A stretch of DNA of 64,000 nt from Melampsora larici-populina 98AG31 (GCF_000204055.1 NW_006768801.1:799076-863075); one strand, 5' to 3'. Shown: positions 1-15,600, numbered from the stretch's first letter. Numbers and translations: made by a program. The notes: generated from the letters alone by a model not told the origin.

Positions 1-1815
1 CTTTCAATTTCTGAGGTTTCATGGCTGAAGTCATACACCACGGACAATTCTCAAGATCCTATACCGGATGTTGGATTGCGTCTGCTGGTGTTTAGATCAA
101 ATGGATTCCCAAAAATGAGCAGTTCAATTGATAATTCTCAATTTTCCTTGGTGGCATCCAGATGTTCCGTGAGGGTGGATTCCTCAGAATGAGAATGGAT
201 TCTGCTACAGAGAACTTGATCAGTCACTATGGCAAACCTAATCCTAAACTAAAAGGAACTGATGCTTGGTTGGAATCAGACAGGTTTTGAGATTCATTCA
301 AGTTGCTGCTGGGCTTGGAATCACAAAATGGAGTTTTAGGCATTTTTAAAAAGTATTTCAAGAGAAAGTCAGAATGATTTAATGATGAACAACAGAAAAA
401 TTCAAAATTGAAATCTTTGACAGAGTATGAATAAAGACTGAAAGATGTTTGTGAAGAAGGGATATAAACTCAATTGTTCCTGAAGTTCAATAGAAAAAAG
501 CCATTCCAAACAGCCCTTGAGGGTCTTCCCATCTGGAACCAGAAAAGTTGTCAGATGGGAAAATGTCAAACTTGAATGGAATTCATTGAGGATCACCAGG
601 TTAGTGCAAGTCATAGTCTGCAAATCCTTGTCCAAGATGGGTTACTCAACAGCCCAGCCACTTAAATTTGGGCCGGTGCTACACCTTGTACGGCCCAGCT
701 GATGATTTTTTGAAAACTTGGATTTCAACCTTTTCAAAATCTACTGTACTTAGTCAATCTGGCACCTCCAAACCCACTAGAGGTACACTGCAACCTACCA
801 AACTGTAGTTTGCCAAATTGAATTCAATGGCTTTGTCCCAAAATCTGAGGTTTGGTATGGCACAGTCATCCATCATTCAGGTATAGCCCCAGGAGTTGCC
901 CAAGTAGCCTTTGTGACTATAAATTGAGATTTGTGCTGTTAGAAGATGGAGAGCGCCAAATTGTTGATGTGACTCTTGCACATCATTTTCATCATCATCT
1001 GAATGAGAGTTTGAATGACTTGTTTTTTTGTGCAAGGGAAATATGAGATTCTGGGCAAAAGCCCTGTCTGATCTCATGCTTGAAATTCAATTTTCACACA
1101 TTATAAGTCCCTTGTTTGAGCAAGCTGGTTACAGCTCAGGAACTTGCTCAAGTTGACATGAGAGTTAAGTTTGGCAAAGACTGTATCTTTTGGTTTTCAG
1201 CAGCACAACCATTCATTATATGTTGGATGTTAAGACAAAACAACAAAGTTTTTCACTACCTTAAAGCAGATGGAAACTTCAAAGGTTACCACTGAAAAAG
1301 AGTATAGTCTTTGCTGTGTTCAGATCAAGTTAAAGACTAAAATTTGAACTTTTTCAGGTTTTTGCAATCTTCAACTTATACTGAAATGGTGGCAACCTCT
1401 AAAGGTTATTCTTTTCAAGGTAGAAAAAAACTATATTCTTATTTGCTGAAGTCCAACATATCATGAATTAGTTGTATGTAGTTTTGGAATTAATTTAGTT
1501 TTGGGATGTACATAGAAAAGTTTGATTGGAGCTTTTTCATCATCATCACCATAATTCCTCAAGCATGAAATTCAATGTAATACCTGTCCTTTCCTTACAC
1601 TTTCATCTTGCTCTCAATCACAATCTCACCCAAACCCATGATCAACCATGATATCTAATCTTACTTCACCAACTTTTTTGACTTTTTTTAATCAATCTTA
1701 GTAACTATCTAACTACAATATATTCTTTTCTCTCTTTCTCTCTCAAGTTACAATCCATCAGAAAAAAAATCAAAACTTCAAATTCAAATTCATCAGAAAA
1801 CAAAATCAAAGACAA
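1..1815. other. Intergenic, no gene recognised
   Basis: AT-rich sequence with only short open frames on both strands and no recognisable protein motif. The last 150 bases (about 1680-1815) are T-, C- and A-rich and lie just downstream of the stop codon of the minus-strand gene that follows, so they probably contain its 3' untranslated region. I see no tRNA-like cloverleaf or clear inverted repeat. Confidence 0.5.
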
Positions 1816-3801
<1,986 letters not shown>

Positions 3802-4285
3802 CAGAAAGTGATTGGTTTTGATGTGTTGATCTGTTGATAGTGAGATATGAGAATGAGATAGTTATGTTGGGGTGAAAGTGTCAAAGTGATCAATTGGTTC
3901 AAGTTTTCATTCTTCGGGTCGAGTCGGGTGATCAACTAAAACCCTTTGTATTCCCATACAATACAAGTTGTCAAAACCCATGAAATAAACTATTCAATTC
4001 GATTAGGATCCGATTAATCGAAACAAGAGTTCGTCAGATGAGAAAAGAAATGAAATGAAATGAGTTAATGGTTAAATGAACCAATCAATCAACTGTGGGG
4101 ATTGCATTTCTGACTTGATTTTCTTCTTTCTTCTCTTCTCTTTGATGAGTCATGACTATCTATTCGAATGACTTGTTCAAAAGTAACTGATCTGTTCTAA
4201 AGGATCTCATCAGACACTTTTACACCGATCAATCCAATCGACCAAAACAAAACAAAACAAAACACTTAAATCATCAAAGAGCAGT
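3802..4285. promoter_or_regulatory. Divergent promoter region between DLD and UNG-like genes
   Basis: 484 bp separate the two divergent start codons, so both promoters must lie here. A C/T-rich stretch around 4115-4145 and the A/C-rich stretch just before 4286 (repeated CAAAA) resemble 5' untranslated leaders. I recognise no specific transcription-factor site with confidence. Confidence 0.5.
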
Positions 4286-4486
4286 ATGAAACCAATCAAA
4301 CAAACAAAAAGAACTATTCTTCAAAGTAATTTAGAAAAACAAGAATGTAAAGAATGTGAAAAGATACATAAAACTCATCAACAAGAAATTGATAAAGTAT
4401 GGAAAACGATTGATGAAATGAACCAAAAGTTAACTCAACTAATGACATTATTATTTGAATCTCATCAAACTGATGACGATGATGAC

Positions 4487-4541
<55 letters not shown>

Positions 4542-6181
4542 GTTCGACGGATGATTCAGTCATATTAAACGAATCAGAATTACCTACTTCAAGTCAAGAA
4601 ATCTCAAGTCAAGAAATCGTTAATACTTCTGGTTGTGAAGATGAAGAAGTTTTGGCGATTTCTGGTTTGGGTATATCTACGAGTAGTAGACCAAAGAAAC
4701 TGATTATTAAGAAATCAAACTCGATCGGTGAAGAAAACTCGATCAATGAAGAAAACTCGATCAATGAAGAAAGCTCAATAGATGACGAAACCTCAATAGA
4801 TGATGAAGAAACCTCAATAGATGAAGGAACCTCGATAGATGAGGAAGGAACCTCAATAGATGAAGAAGGAACCTCAATAGATGAAGAAAACTCAATAGAT
4901 GCTGAAGAAATCTCAATAGACGAAGAAAACTCTTCAAATGCTGAAGAAATCCCATTGAATGAAGAAGAGCATGACTCAATAAACGATGACGAAAATTCCA
5001 CAACATCAGAATCATTTTACTCCACCAAATCATTTCCAAACCCATCTCCAATTCGAAATCCAACTCCAACTTCAAGAGAAATCCAAGACGACGAATCCCA
5101 ATACTATCCCATCACACCTCAAAGCTTACCCCTAGAATTCGATCCGATCCATGGCCTACATCCCTCATACCTGGCCCACCTACAATACTCATTTCAAGAA
5201 ATCGGAATGATAGAACTACACGAAGAAATTGTCGAAAGGTCTCATTACGATTACAGTCGAGGAGAAAGACCATCAAAAGAAGACCCTTCAAATCATATCT
5301 TTCCTCCATTTGATCAACTTTATAATTGGAGTCATCTGACTCCTTTAAACAAAGTTAAGGTCATCATCTTGGGTGATGAACCGAGTAACAAACCTGGCTT
5401 TTCTCATGGATTGGCTTACTCTCAGTCTATTACTTCTAAGCGGATCTTAGGTACGATGAATAATGTGGGAAACCTTTTGAAATAGTTTATTCATTAAATC
5501 AAGTACCTCAAAAGCTAATCAATCTTCAACCCATCTTTTTCGAATGTTTGTTTTGATGATTTAAATCTTATGGATTTTGTTTGTTTGTTTTTGAAAAGAT
5601 TCATAACGAATTAAACCATCAATTTCCAAACCAATTTCCTTCCAACTTATCACACGGTTCATTAGTTTCATGGACCCAATCAGGTATCCTTTTACTCAAC
5701 ATCATCCAAACCATTCCAAGATCAACTGGTACATCACATCAAGGAATCGGTTGGGAAAGATTCACACAAGTCGTCCTAAATTTAATTGATCAACAAGGAG
5801 GTAGTGATCTTCAGCTCGGTCTTGTTTTTCTTATATGGGGAGAAAATGCATTAAACCAAATTAATCAATCATCAATTCCTTCAGTTAAGTCTCTCTCTTT
5901 TCTTCCCATAAATTCCTTCAAGGTCTGACGTTTGATGAGGGTTTTCTTGCGCTTTACTTGCTTTGCTTTTTACTTGGGATTTATAGTCTAAAAGAAATCA
6001 TTTGATCTTACATACTTCTCATCCTAAACCAAGTACATCTCATTTAGGTTTCCTTGGATCTCATCAACATCATTTTCGTATTACAAATCAGTTTTTAGAA
6101 ACTCATTATGGATCGAAATCGAAAATAAATTGGTGTGAATTAGAAAGATTAGATCCGATTGATGTTTTAAAAAAACCTTAA
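4286..6181 (+). CDS. Uracil-DNA glycosylase family protein with altered active site and acidic N-terminal extension
   Basis: Three exons (4286-5464, 5599-5883, 5987-6181) encode 552 residues; typical UNGs have about 220-320. Residues 1-60 are charged and possibly coiled-coil. Next come a run of more than 20 Asp and a repetitive S-I-D/N-E-E segment (about 150-225). The glycosylase fold begins near residue 285 and runs to the end. Family landmarks: VIILG followed by DEPSNKPG (363-371) where active UNGs have QDPYHGPG; LLLN with Asn427 conserved; GWERFT; VFLIWG; and HPKPST (500-505) in place of HPSPLS. His500 and Asn427 are kept. The catalytic Asp is Glu365, the Tyr and His of the first motif are Ser and Asn, and the DNA-intercalating Leu is Ser504. 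Known biology: UNG removes uracil from DNA in nucleus and mitochondria. Inference: this copy is strongly modified and may be inactive or have another role. It is intact, so not an obvious pseudogene. Confidence 0.85.
4472..4540 (+). repeat. GAT/GAC trinucleotide microsatellite encoding poly-Asp
   Basis: About 23 consecutive GAY codons inside the first exon of the UNG-like gene, nearly all GAT with a few GAC near the start. The tract is in frame, so length changes would alter the acidic run without breaking the protein. Confidence 0.9.
4720..4975 (+). repeat. Degenerate in-frame repeat encoding S-I-D/N-E-E units
   Basis: About twelve imperfect 15-24 bp units built on TCAATAGATGAAGAA or TCGATCAATGAAGAA lie in the coding frame of the UNG-like gene. 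They give a run of short acidic units with Ser-Ile at each start. The unit lengths vary in multiples of three, consistent with slippage under coding constraint. Confidence 0.8.
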
Positions 6182-7018
6182 CCAATCATCTTTATAATAA
6201 AGAGATTTTTTGATGTTTGGATGGTTGGGTTCGGTTTTGAAAAGGTCATCCTCAAAGAATTTTTTCCTTTTTGGTTACGGTTTGGGGTTTTATGTTTTTT
6301 TCGATTTTGGGGTTAATATTTATTGGATTAGATTGGATTGGATTGAAATTTTAGAATTTGGGTTTTCACTTTAATCATTTGTTTTATAATTTATTTTAAA
6401 AAATCTAATGGAACATAATTATTTAAAAATGTTCATTGAACCCATTTTTTTGTATGAATTGAAAGATTCCTAATGATCCATTGGAGCCAGTGTGCTTAAG
6501 TAAATTCGAGTGAAGGATTTCATTCTGAATTTAAAGTGTTTCTCTGTGATAGAATATCTTTCATTCTCACATTTTAAAATCAAACATATATGGGTTATGA
6601 TTAACATCTTAAAATTTCTCAACTAGATCTTCTTAATCAAATAACTTATAATTCTTTAAATCTAATGTTTCAAAAGAAATTCTTAATTCATATTTAATCA
6701 AGTTTACAAAACACTTCAATATACCAAAAACTACCAATAAGAAACATATCAAGAATAACTTCAAACACACCTATGATAGATTCCAAGTTAAATGATCAAT
6801 ACAAATTCAAATGTTCACAAAAATGGTTTAAAAAAAATGACTACTATTGAGAGAGATGAAAAATGATGATGATGATGATGATGATGAATGAAGTTCATCG
6901 ATGATTGCAACAAAAGAACAGATAGACTAAAAAGTTACAGATTGTGTTTTTTTTGTGTGATTTTTTGTTTTGTTGTTGAAAAAGTGAGAAAAATTTCGAA
7001 CCCTAATTCTTCTTGTTT
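6182..7018. other. Intergenic, convergent 3' regions
   Basis: Very AT-rich spacer between the convergent UNG-like and PWWP genes. It must hold both 3' untranslated regions. An (ATG)n/(GAT)n microsatellite lies at about 6860-6886. No open frame with recognisable motifs. Confidence 0.5.
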
Positions 7019-9302
7019 TTAACCACTATCAGATCCATCCCAATACTTAACAAACGTTTTCTGTGAATTACAAGTAGATCTACCTACTGATCTTTTCCCA
7101 TTCTCATCATCATCACTCTGAGCATGACCATGACCCTGACGATGACCCAACGAGTTTGAATTCCTTAATGCATACACTCGGTCTACAATATCGGCATCAT
7201 GTAATTCGGCTAATGCTAATTCTTGGGCTCTTTTCAAGATCGATGCTTCTGTTGAATCTTCTTCGTCTTCTAATAATGATTGTTTATGTTGTTCTACTGT
7301 GACTAACCAAAGTAATTGTGGTACTAGAATATCAAAAACGTATTGACTTTTTTGTGCATCATCTAATTCTAGAAAACCTGGATCATATTCATTCGATTCC
7401 TGTATACAACAACAAAACCAAAACCATCTTAAGATTAGATATTCCACAATGCTTATTATAATTTTGAGGATAAAAGGGTCTTACGGTTGAAGTTAAATAT
7501 CGATCTCTTAAAAAATGTCCAACTTCTACAATTAACTTTTCAGTATACCGTCCATACTTCACATCACGTGGGATCAAAGATCTACCTTTAACATTTAGTA
7601 AAAACGTTTCATGTTGTGATTGGATTGAAAGATCAGTTGATTTTCCTTTTACAATAAAATCGATTTCAGTCAAATGAGGTTCTAAAACTTCAATAAACTT
7701 ATTAAATTTAATCTCATTAGTTGTCACTTGTCCGATCTGTTCATCAAATTCCAAATTCCAAAACCAAAATCTCAGAAACCCAAATCATTCTGCTTGAACA
7801 AAAGATAAGAAAGAAGATTCTTACCGAGACTTGATGAAATTCAGTTTGATCTGAAGTTAAAAAATATGATCGAGGAACTTCAACTTGTGTACCATCACAA
7901 AACTTAATATGATAATACTTTTCTTTCCTCGGTTTCACATTCCTTGATCGATTCCCAGGTTGTTTAACAATCTTCAACCCCACATATCCCGTCACTCTAG
8001 CAGGCCAATATTGTCCTTTCCGTTTATCCTTTGAAAGGATCACTTCATCATGAATATTAATCTCGGGATCTGGTCCTTCATCTTCTTCGTCTTCATCATC
8101 ATCAATCTCGATGATCTTATCATCCGAAAGAGTTGAATTAACTGATGCTTCCCTCGTTTCTTGAGTGGATTTCGTTTTAGATACAGCTGATCTAGTTTGT
8201 TGAGATAACGGAATCATACAAGTACCTACATCAGGTAATTCATCATCATCTTCATATGCATAAACTGAATGACATTCATATGCGATTGCATAACTGTTGG
8301 AAAGACTACGTTCGGTTGGATAATCTCGTGATAAGCCTTTAACTTTTAAGATCGGATTGAATTTACGTGGTTGGAAATCTAAATCGATTATGAATTCTTT
8401 GACTTTATTAAAACTTGAAATCAATCGAACTCTTTCTTTAGCTCTATCAATGAAAAAACTTGAATTAGCTGTTTTTCAAAACATTATTTCAAATTGAGTT
8501 TTTTTTAAATGAAGTCAACTTACAAAGCTTTAGATTTTTTACCTTTTTCTTCAAAAAGACGTATCATCATTTGATGATTTTGAGATCCTAATTCATCTTG
8601 ATGATCTATTGATTCAGATTTTTCAATGATCCCAGGCCACCAATACTTTTCCTGAGGTGTACAACCAATATCAGCCCAAACTACTTTACCCACTTCAAAT
8701 GTTAAATTGATATTCGAATTAGATTGAGTAGGAGTAGGAGGATGAGAAGATAATGGACTAGTTAAGATGATAGGAGATTGATTTGGTTGTCTAATCGGTT
8801 TAGGTGAAGGATGATGATTAGATTGTAAAGCGGTTCTTCTTCTCTTTAATGAATGTGGTGTTTGATTTGAATATTGACCTGATTCTTGAGTTTTCTCGGG
8901 TGAGACTGGACTTAAACTTGATGATGGTACTAATCGATATAATTCATCTGGTTCTTTAACTTTTTCCATTAGTAATCGAATGATGACATCAGTTTTGTGA
9001 TTGCATGTTGGTTATGAAAGAATCGAAAAAAGTGAGTTACCTTTCTTTTCATATTCGATTGATGAATCACTATCTACACTTATTGATCTTTTTGAATGGT
9101 TTGAAACTTCGGTCTGTTTGTGATGATCTTGAATCTCATCCGTCGTCTCTCCATCGTGGTTTTGATTGGGAATTGTTTCTGGTTGTTTGATTTCGTAGTT
9201 AGTGGGTTCTAACATGTCTTGGTGATTGTTGTGAATCTGTTTATGATATTCTGATGTTCCGGTGATATCAGTAGTGGTGGTGGTAGTGGACGTGGTGGTC
9301 AT
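7019..9302 (-). CDS. Protein with two PWWP-like domains, probable chromatin reader
   Basis: Five exons on the minus strand: 9041-9302, 8524-8959, 7825-8443, 7485-7736 and 7019-7399; 649 residues. The N-terminal 170 residues are low complexity (Thr-, Asn-, Ser- and Pro-rich). At about 178-230 is a PWWP-like module (VGKVVWADIG, then EKYWWPGIIE). After an acidic stretch (IIEIDDDEDEEDEG), a second module starts near 360: HDEVILSKDKRKGQYWPARV, then a strand ending in PRSYFL. The C-terminal third is helical (QYVFDILVPQLLWLV) with no known family. PWWP domains bind methylated histone tails and DNA; nuclear location is inferred. The start is uncertain: an upstream in-frame ATG at 9374 would add 24 residues. 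The exon 2 and exon 3 acceptors each have an in-frame AG alternative; for exon 3 I chose the one about 20 nt from a CTAAT branch site. Divergent from TFIIIC. Confidence 0.75.
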
Positions 9303-9608
9303 CGAAAGTTTGTTTATTCTTTTTTGGTTTTGGTTTTGGTTGGGATCTCCATTTTCCAAACCTGCAGCATACATCCATCATCTGGCTCAAATTTGGGTCG
9401 GAGCCGGTGTCACCGTGTCTTACGCGACGTGATCCGAGGTACCGTACCGGTTGCACGGTGCTTTAAAACTTAAATCTTCCTTCCCTGGTCTTTAACGGAG
9501 AAGGTTCCGAGAAACCGAATTTTCAAAATTTCTTGACGCAACATGATTTGATATTTTACCACTCATCCTAAATAAAATTTCGTCTCATTCAAATAATCAG
9601 ATTCCAAA
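9303..9608. promoter_or_regulatory. Shared promoter region, PWWP gene / TFIIIC subunit
   Basis: 306 bp between divergent starts. It is locally more GC-rich than its surroundings around 9400-9460 (several CG dinucleotides, e.g. TTACGCGACGTGATCC). No canonical TATA box near either start. A bidirectional promoter is inferred from spacing alone. Confidence 0.45.
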
Positions 9609-12600
9609 ATGCTAGACGAACTACTTGGGTTTCTAGTAACGGAGATGGCCATGGATGGGGAAGAAGGTAAGGCTTACTTTTTCATCAACTTTCGATTTTG
9701 AAAACCATATGAATCTAATGAATCTTTGGTTTTTAGGCTGCTCTGTTGCCAGGTTAGATGGATTTATAGAAACTTATCATTCACGTAGATTAGTTCAACA
9801 TCCATCAGAACCACCTCAATTACTTGATTCTTCTTATAAAAACTTTGTTTGGAAAAAACTATGCGAACTTGATCAAGTTAGACTTGGGGTAGTCGAAATA
9901 CCTGCTAAACCTACACGAGAAACTCAACAATCTGCTGATACCGATCCTCAAGAAAAAGACGATAGTCCAATGGTGGAAGAAAGTGTAGGAGAAGAAACGA
10001 CTAGTCATCATCCTTTAGAACTTCCAGCAGTGGTTTCGAACGCTTCAAATCTGATGACTCAACGTAAAACTAGACCAAGTCTCTCAGCAAGCAGAAGAAC
10101 TTTAAATGAAAAACGTTCAAATTCAACTCAACCAGGTGGAACACCTGCATTAAGTATAGGACAACAACGTGCAATCGAAACAGGCAAAGTTCAAAAGAAT
10201 AGACTTGTAGATAAAAAACAAAGCGAAAATTCAAAGAAAAAAGTTAAAGAATCTAAACCTACTGCTGCTTCTGTCTCGAGGGAATGGCGTGAACTTGATG
10301 CTAATGATATCGGAAGACTAGGGAGAGGAGAATTACTTGCAAGATATGGATCGGATGAAGATAGTGAGAGTAGACTCAGGATCGCGGTAGATCCCATGTC
10401 TTGTTGGAGAGCAGTGGTCGGGACTGATATCAGAGTATGTTTTCACTTTCATGTTTCAAAATGAGAATAAACGCGTCAAGCTGACAAATGATCATTCCTA
10501 CTCTCAACAATCTTGATCACAATACAATCTCACGATCAAGAGTCCTAAACTTACACCTTACGTTTATCAAGTACTTTGTATCGTAGCTCAAGGCAGAGAA
10601 GCGGGTGCCACGGTCATCGAACTTGGTCGACAACTAAAGCACGATCAAAAATCTCTATTCCATTTCGTCAAAGTTTTGACCGATATGGGAATTGTCACGA
10701 AATTTCGAGCTTATCAACACAAAGCTTGGACTAATCGAGTCGTTCACAAACGATACTTGGCTACCTCTGAGTGGTATAAAGATTTTTTGAAAACTGATAA
10801 TCCAGCAAAGACAGCACCTTCCACTTCATCCTTGTCAACCCCTGGCTTCAATTTATTTCTAGATGATCCTTTTAACCCTTCGAATCTTAACATTAATAAT
10901 CAATTCGGTGGGTTTGGTTTCGAGACTCAATTTCCTGGAACAAGTACTTCTACCGCTGCTCAGCTAGGAACTCCTCCTCAAACAATTCAAAACTTGATCG
11001 GTTCTAAGAATGAAGGTCAATCAGAGGAACCTCAGGATCACCCGCCCTTGTCTCCTATCACCAAAGAGCATCTAGCTGTCAATGAACCTCTGATCCGATC
11101 AAGGATTTGTACAGTCCTTAAACGCAGCGCTCATCATACTATGATTCATGCTGATATCATCAAGGCAATCGTACGTTTCTTTTAAAAATTCAATCTTGGA
11201 ACCAAACGTGACAAAAACTTGACAAAAGACAAATTATCATGATTCACTGTTTTTACAACCTAGGGAATTGCAGTTCCTTCCAAAGATGAACGTAGACGAC
11301 TTAATCGACAGATAGATGCTTATATCAAACGTGGCTTTTTGGAAAAAGTGGTCATCTTGAACGTTGCTGGAAATTCCCCCTGTATTCGTTTGACGGCCAC
11401 CGGTTTATCATCAATGGATGATACAGCTGTCAAGCAGGCGGCCCCTACCCCTGCCGATCCTTCACCTGACGAGCTGGAAGGTGAACTCTGTGTTTTACCA
11501 TTGACGAGGTCTATCGGCCAAACCCTTTATGGGCTTGTTTCGGAAGCTGGTCAAGAGGGCATCATATACAAGGTGATTAGCTCTTGGATTTTGTTATGAT
11601 TGAAGTCGTGACTAATGTGTGCATTTACATTTAGGATCTATGTAGAAAATTGAACGATCTCGAATTACGTACCGCTGAACAGATACTCACGAGGATGGAA
11701 AGAGACCACCCACCTTCACATCTTGTAGACATGAAGATTGCGAGTGTTCTTGAAACATGTGGACGAGAAAAGCGCGTTCGATGGTTCAGCGCTGATGCTT
11801 TGAGAAATCGATGTCAGGCAACAGCTATTGCTTTACCCGATGACCTAGAGAAAGAACCTGTGGAGCATTCAGGTGATTTTATGGATATCCATCCGGTACC
11901 GGTCGCTCAATATTTTTATGAAAAAGTTGAAGATTTATATGGTATGATTGTTATCGAACCCAAGGGAGTGTGGGGTAATAGAGCAAAGCGACCTGCCGGT
12001 GAACCTCTCATTACAGGCCGACCTAGAAAATATCCTAAAGGAATCACAGCCGCGGAACGTAAAGCTTTGAAAGCAAAAGAAGACTCGGGAGTGGATGTCA
12101 CCGAAGAGCGAGACGCTTTGACTGCCAAATACGCCCAGAACAATAATGTGGAGTCTAGCACTCCTGTAGATAATGCTGAAAAGGTAAAGGCCAAAAGAAC
12201 ATTACTGCCAGTTCCATTCAAGAGGACTCGGTTACCACCCGCCACCAAGCGCATCACACCTGCTAAGCGAAAACGGAATCGGAAGGATGCGGACTCGGAA
12301 CCAGAAACAACCGATGAAGAATCAGCGAAGTCATCTCAGTCATCCGAGTGTGGACAGCCAACTGCCCCAAATGCTGATATTTCACGTGAAGACGATGATT
12401 GGAGGCCCGGCCCAGAAGCTGAAACTGTGACCCCTTCTTCGACTCGACGGTCATTACGACCTAGGCGTTCAACAACCAATACCGTAACAGTCCCAGTGGA
12501 GTCTAATGATCACGATGAGGAAGAGAAACCGAAAGTTGCTCCGGCTGCAGTTCGCAACCGAAAGAAGCAAAAAAGTACTGAACAACCTGCCATCGATCGG

Positions 12601-15600
12601 CTCGATGGTGATGAATCTCAACCTATTGTCACCAAAGCTGCTGCGCCCGCTGAGCCATCCCAGCCATGTATTTCTCAACTTACAACAATATCAACCTCTT
12701 CAGAATGTCAGCCATCGACATCCACATCTTCGTCGTTACCGGCCAGTCCACCTAAAATGCTTCCTCGAACCACAAGATCCTCTGCAAGACTGGGTAAGCC
12801 ATTGATTTCTTAGCTCCGTGACTTCAGCTTATCACATGAAGCGCATTTCATCGTACTCATATATCCTTGGATTCTTATAACATAGTGGTCGGCTTGTCGT
12901 CACGAAACCGTCAAAACTTAACAACTTTGAATCGAGAACAACAGCTATTAGAAGCTATCCGATTTGCCGGTGGAATAGCAGAAAAGACTCAAGACTTGGC
13001 AAAAGCAGTCAGAGATTTGGCTGGTCCGGGTCAACAAGCCAGTGCTGCGAACCCTATGGATAGTAGGACTCTCAATACTACACTATGGGCTCTTCAGACT
13101 CGAGGCGAAATAAAGGTGACTACTGTGATGGTGCCGGATGCGATTGGGAATCCAGTCCGACGTTCAGTGGTATACTTGGCTAGTATTCCTTTAGACAGTC
13201 CGGAGATGATCAACTGGTTGGAGGATTTACGAGCTCGAGATCATATCTTACAAAACAAAGCGCTAAATGTACCAACCAGGAAGCCAGTAGTAGGAGATGG
13301 CCCGCTACCTAATACTAATGCAGCGAGGAGAGAGATGAGGAGGACACTGGTTGATGCTTCAGAGGACGCTCTACAAGCTATGTTCAAAAATCAATGGAGA
13401 TGTATTGCTCAACTCTATGGTTATCAAATGGGACGAGTGGCGCGGGCTCGATCTTTACATCTCTTTCTTTTAAAGTCATTCGAACAAAATTATCAAGAGA
13501 GTACTTCCAATTTGTTTTTCAATGGTCAATGTCGCATTTTTGCCTGTGGTTTCCTCTTCCAAGACTTGCCTTTGGAAGTTTTTAATCAGATAGTACCGAT
13601 CATGTCTCAAAGTGACGAGTTCGAAGCTTACCGAGTAACTCCAGGTGCGATGCAGAAGCCAATGAGTCAAGTACCTCCCAATATCCGACGAATGTTGAAG
13701 ATCGCACATCAATCTTCAAGAAGGAAAGTTTACGAGGCGGTGGAAGTCTTAGTCCATCTACGTGTCTTAATCCCCTTGAGAAAGTCAACAGAACCCACAG
13801 AATTCTTTAGATCGGTACCAAATGCCGAGAAAATCTATTATCAACCTTGTCAGATGAACATGACTGTTGGGCTCTTTAGTCTAGCCAATGAAGCCTTGAT
13901 TCATAAACTTAGTCAATCACCTCCGACTCCACCACCATTACTCGCCAAGTGGCCGCTTAAGAATGTAGATGATGGGAATTGGTTTTGGACAGAACTTCAT
14001 CGTGCTTCACTACCCGATCCAGAAGCTCCACCGTTACAACAGAAATTTGAAAGCTTGAATGAAGATGATCAATTCAGTGCTTCTACTGACTCGCATACAT
14101 TACTTCAACTGTTGACTGATCAATCGAAGTGGCATAGTGAGGTACAATTAACGTGGAGCCAAAGAGAACAAGCTATCAGATTAAATAATAAACACAAATA
14201 TCCGCCCTTAGATCTTGAAAACGATACGCAAGAAGTCGAACGCCTGGCTCGAATCTTATGTACAACTCCTGAAGCATTTAAAAAGACGATTCAAGCTACT
14301 AGGGATTTGGCTGGGAAACGAAAGGCAAAGAAAAAGCTACGTAAGAAAGAATCAGGTTCTGACGCGGAAAATAATAAATTAGTAGACGAAGCTGCACTTA
14401 AATTAGCACAAGAAGAAGCAGGAAGAGTCTTGGCGGCCAAAGCTAAAAACTTATTACAACAAAAAGAAGATGATTTCAATTCAATCATTAATCGATTCAA
14501 AGCACAATCTGGAATCGATCAGATTGATGAAGACGTCCATGGAGCTTTACATACCCTTTTTATTACCCCTACGCGTGGTATTAATGCTACACAATTGGAA
14601 TCTGAGCTATCATTATGGCTTAAACGTAGAGAAGAAAAGAAAGACGATGAGCCTGAAACCATTCCTTCGAATAACCGACCAAAAGGAACTCAAAAGCCTG
14701 GACAACTACCTTTATTACCTTCAGTACAAGCTAAATTACTCAAGGTGAAGAAAATCAAAGTGCCACCCAAGCCTCATTATGACAGGGGAGCTTTACACAA
14801 GTTTCCAGAACGACCTTTGAGATGGAGTGCAATCGCAGCACGCGCTATACGACCTCAACCCCAAGTTGTGATAGGACTTCGACCACCAACAAGTAAGTTT
14901 TTCTCCGATATGATATTGGGATCAAGGCGTGGTTCGATGTCAATGATTTGGATGATTTTTGCTTTCTTTAGCTGTAAGCGTACCTGGGAAACGAACTCGT
15001 TTAGAATGGACAGACACATTAGATGAATTCTTACGCGATTTAGCAGCCATCTTGCGAGTTCGAGCTTATGCAACTTGTGCAAGTTTATGGCCATGGTCAA
15101 TTGCAACTAATGTTTTTAAAGGTACAAAACAATCGATTTTAAAAAATCGAATCCGAAAATTAGAACGAGATAAATCAGATAAAATCTATATGGATCTTCT
15201 TACCGATACATGGAGTCAATTATATTTTGAAAAACGTGGAAAAGTACCTGAATTATTGGATCCATCACCTACTATGCCTTTAGTCTTAGATGGTGGTTTG
15301 GCTTTAGATTATCTTAGATCGAACATTGATAAAGAATATTTAAGATCACAAGTGAATGTACAAGGAGACGAAGATGTTCCATCTGAATTTCCCTTACCTG
15401 ATACCTTAGAAGAGTTTTATAAAGTATATCAAATCACGCAGTCCTCTAAGCCTTCTGAAAGATGGGATCAGGTTCATCTCTCTGCCAATAACGTAATACG
15501 GGAGGATACGATGCTCAGTGAAGCCTTTTCGATGTGTACTGAATTTTCAAATGATTTGAAGGCCGTACCTAATCGACCAACTAGGCAGATCATGAGAGCA

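Noticed and set aside
4609..5075. Long minus-strand open frames (Ser/Leu-rich) opposite the UNG-like gene
   Set aside because: They are antisense translations of the repetitive acidic-coding DNA in the real plus-strand exon and have only repeat composition.
7019..9302. MRG/chromodomain (Eaf3-like) identity for the PWWP gene
   Set aside because: The modules have the WWPG and YWPARV PWWP-type signatures, and the C-terminal region lacks recognisable MRG-domain motifs.
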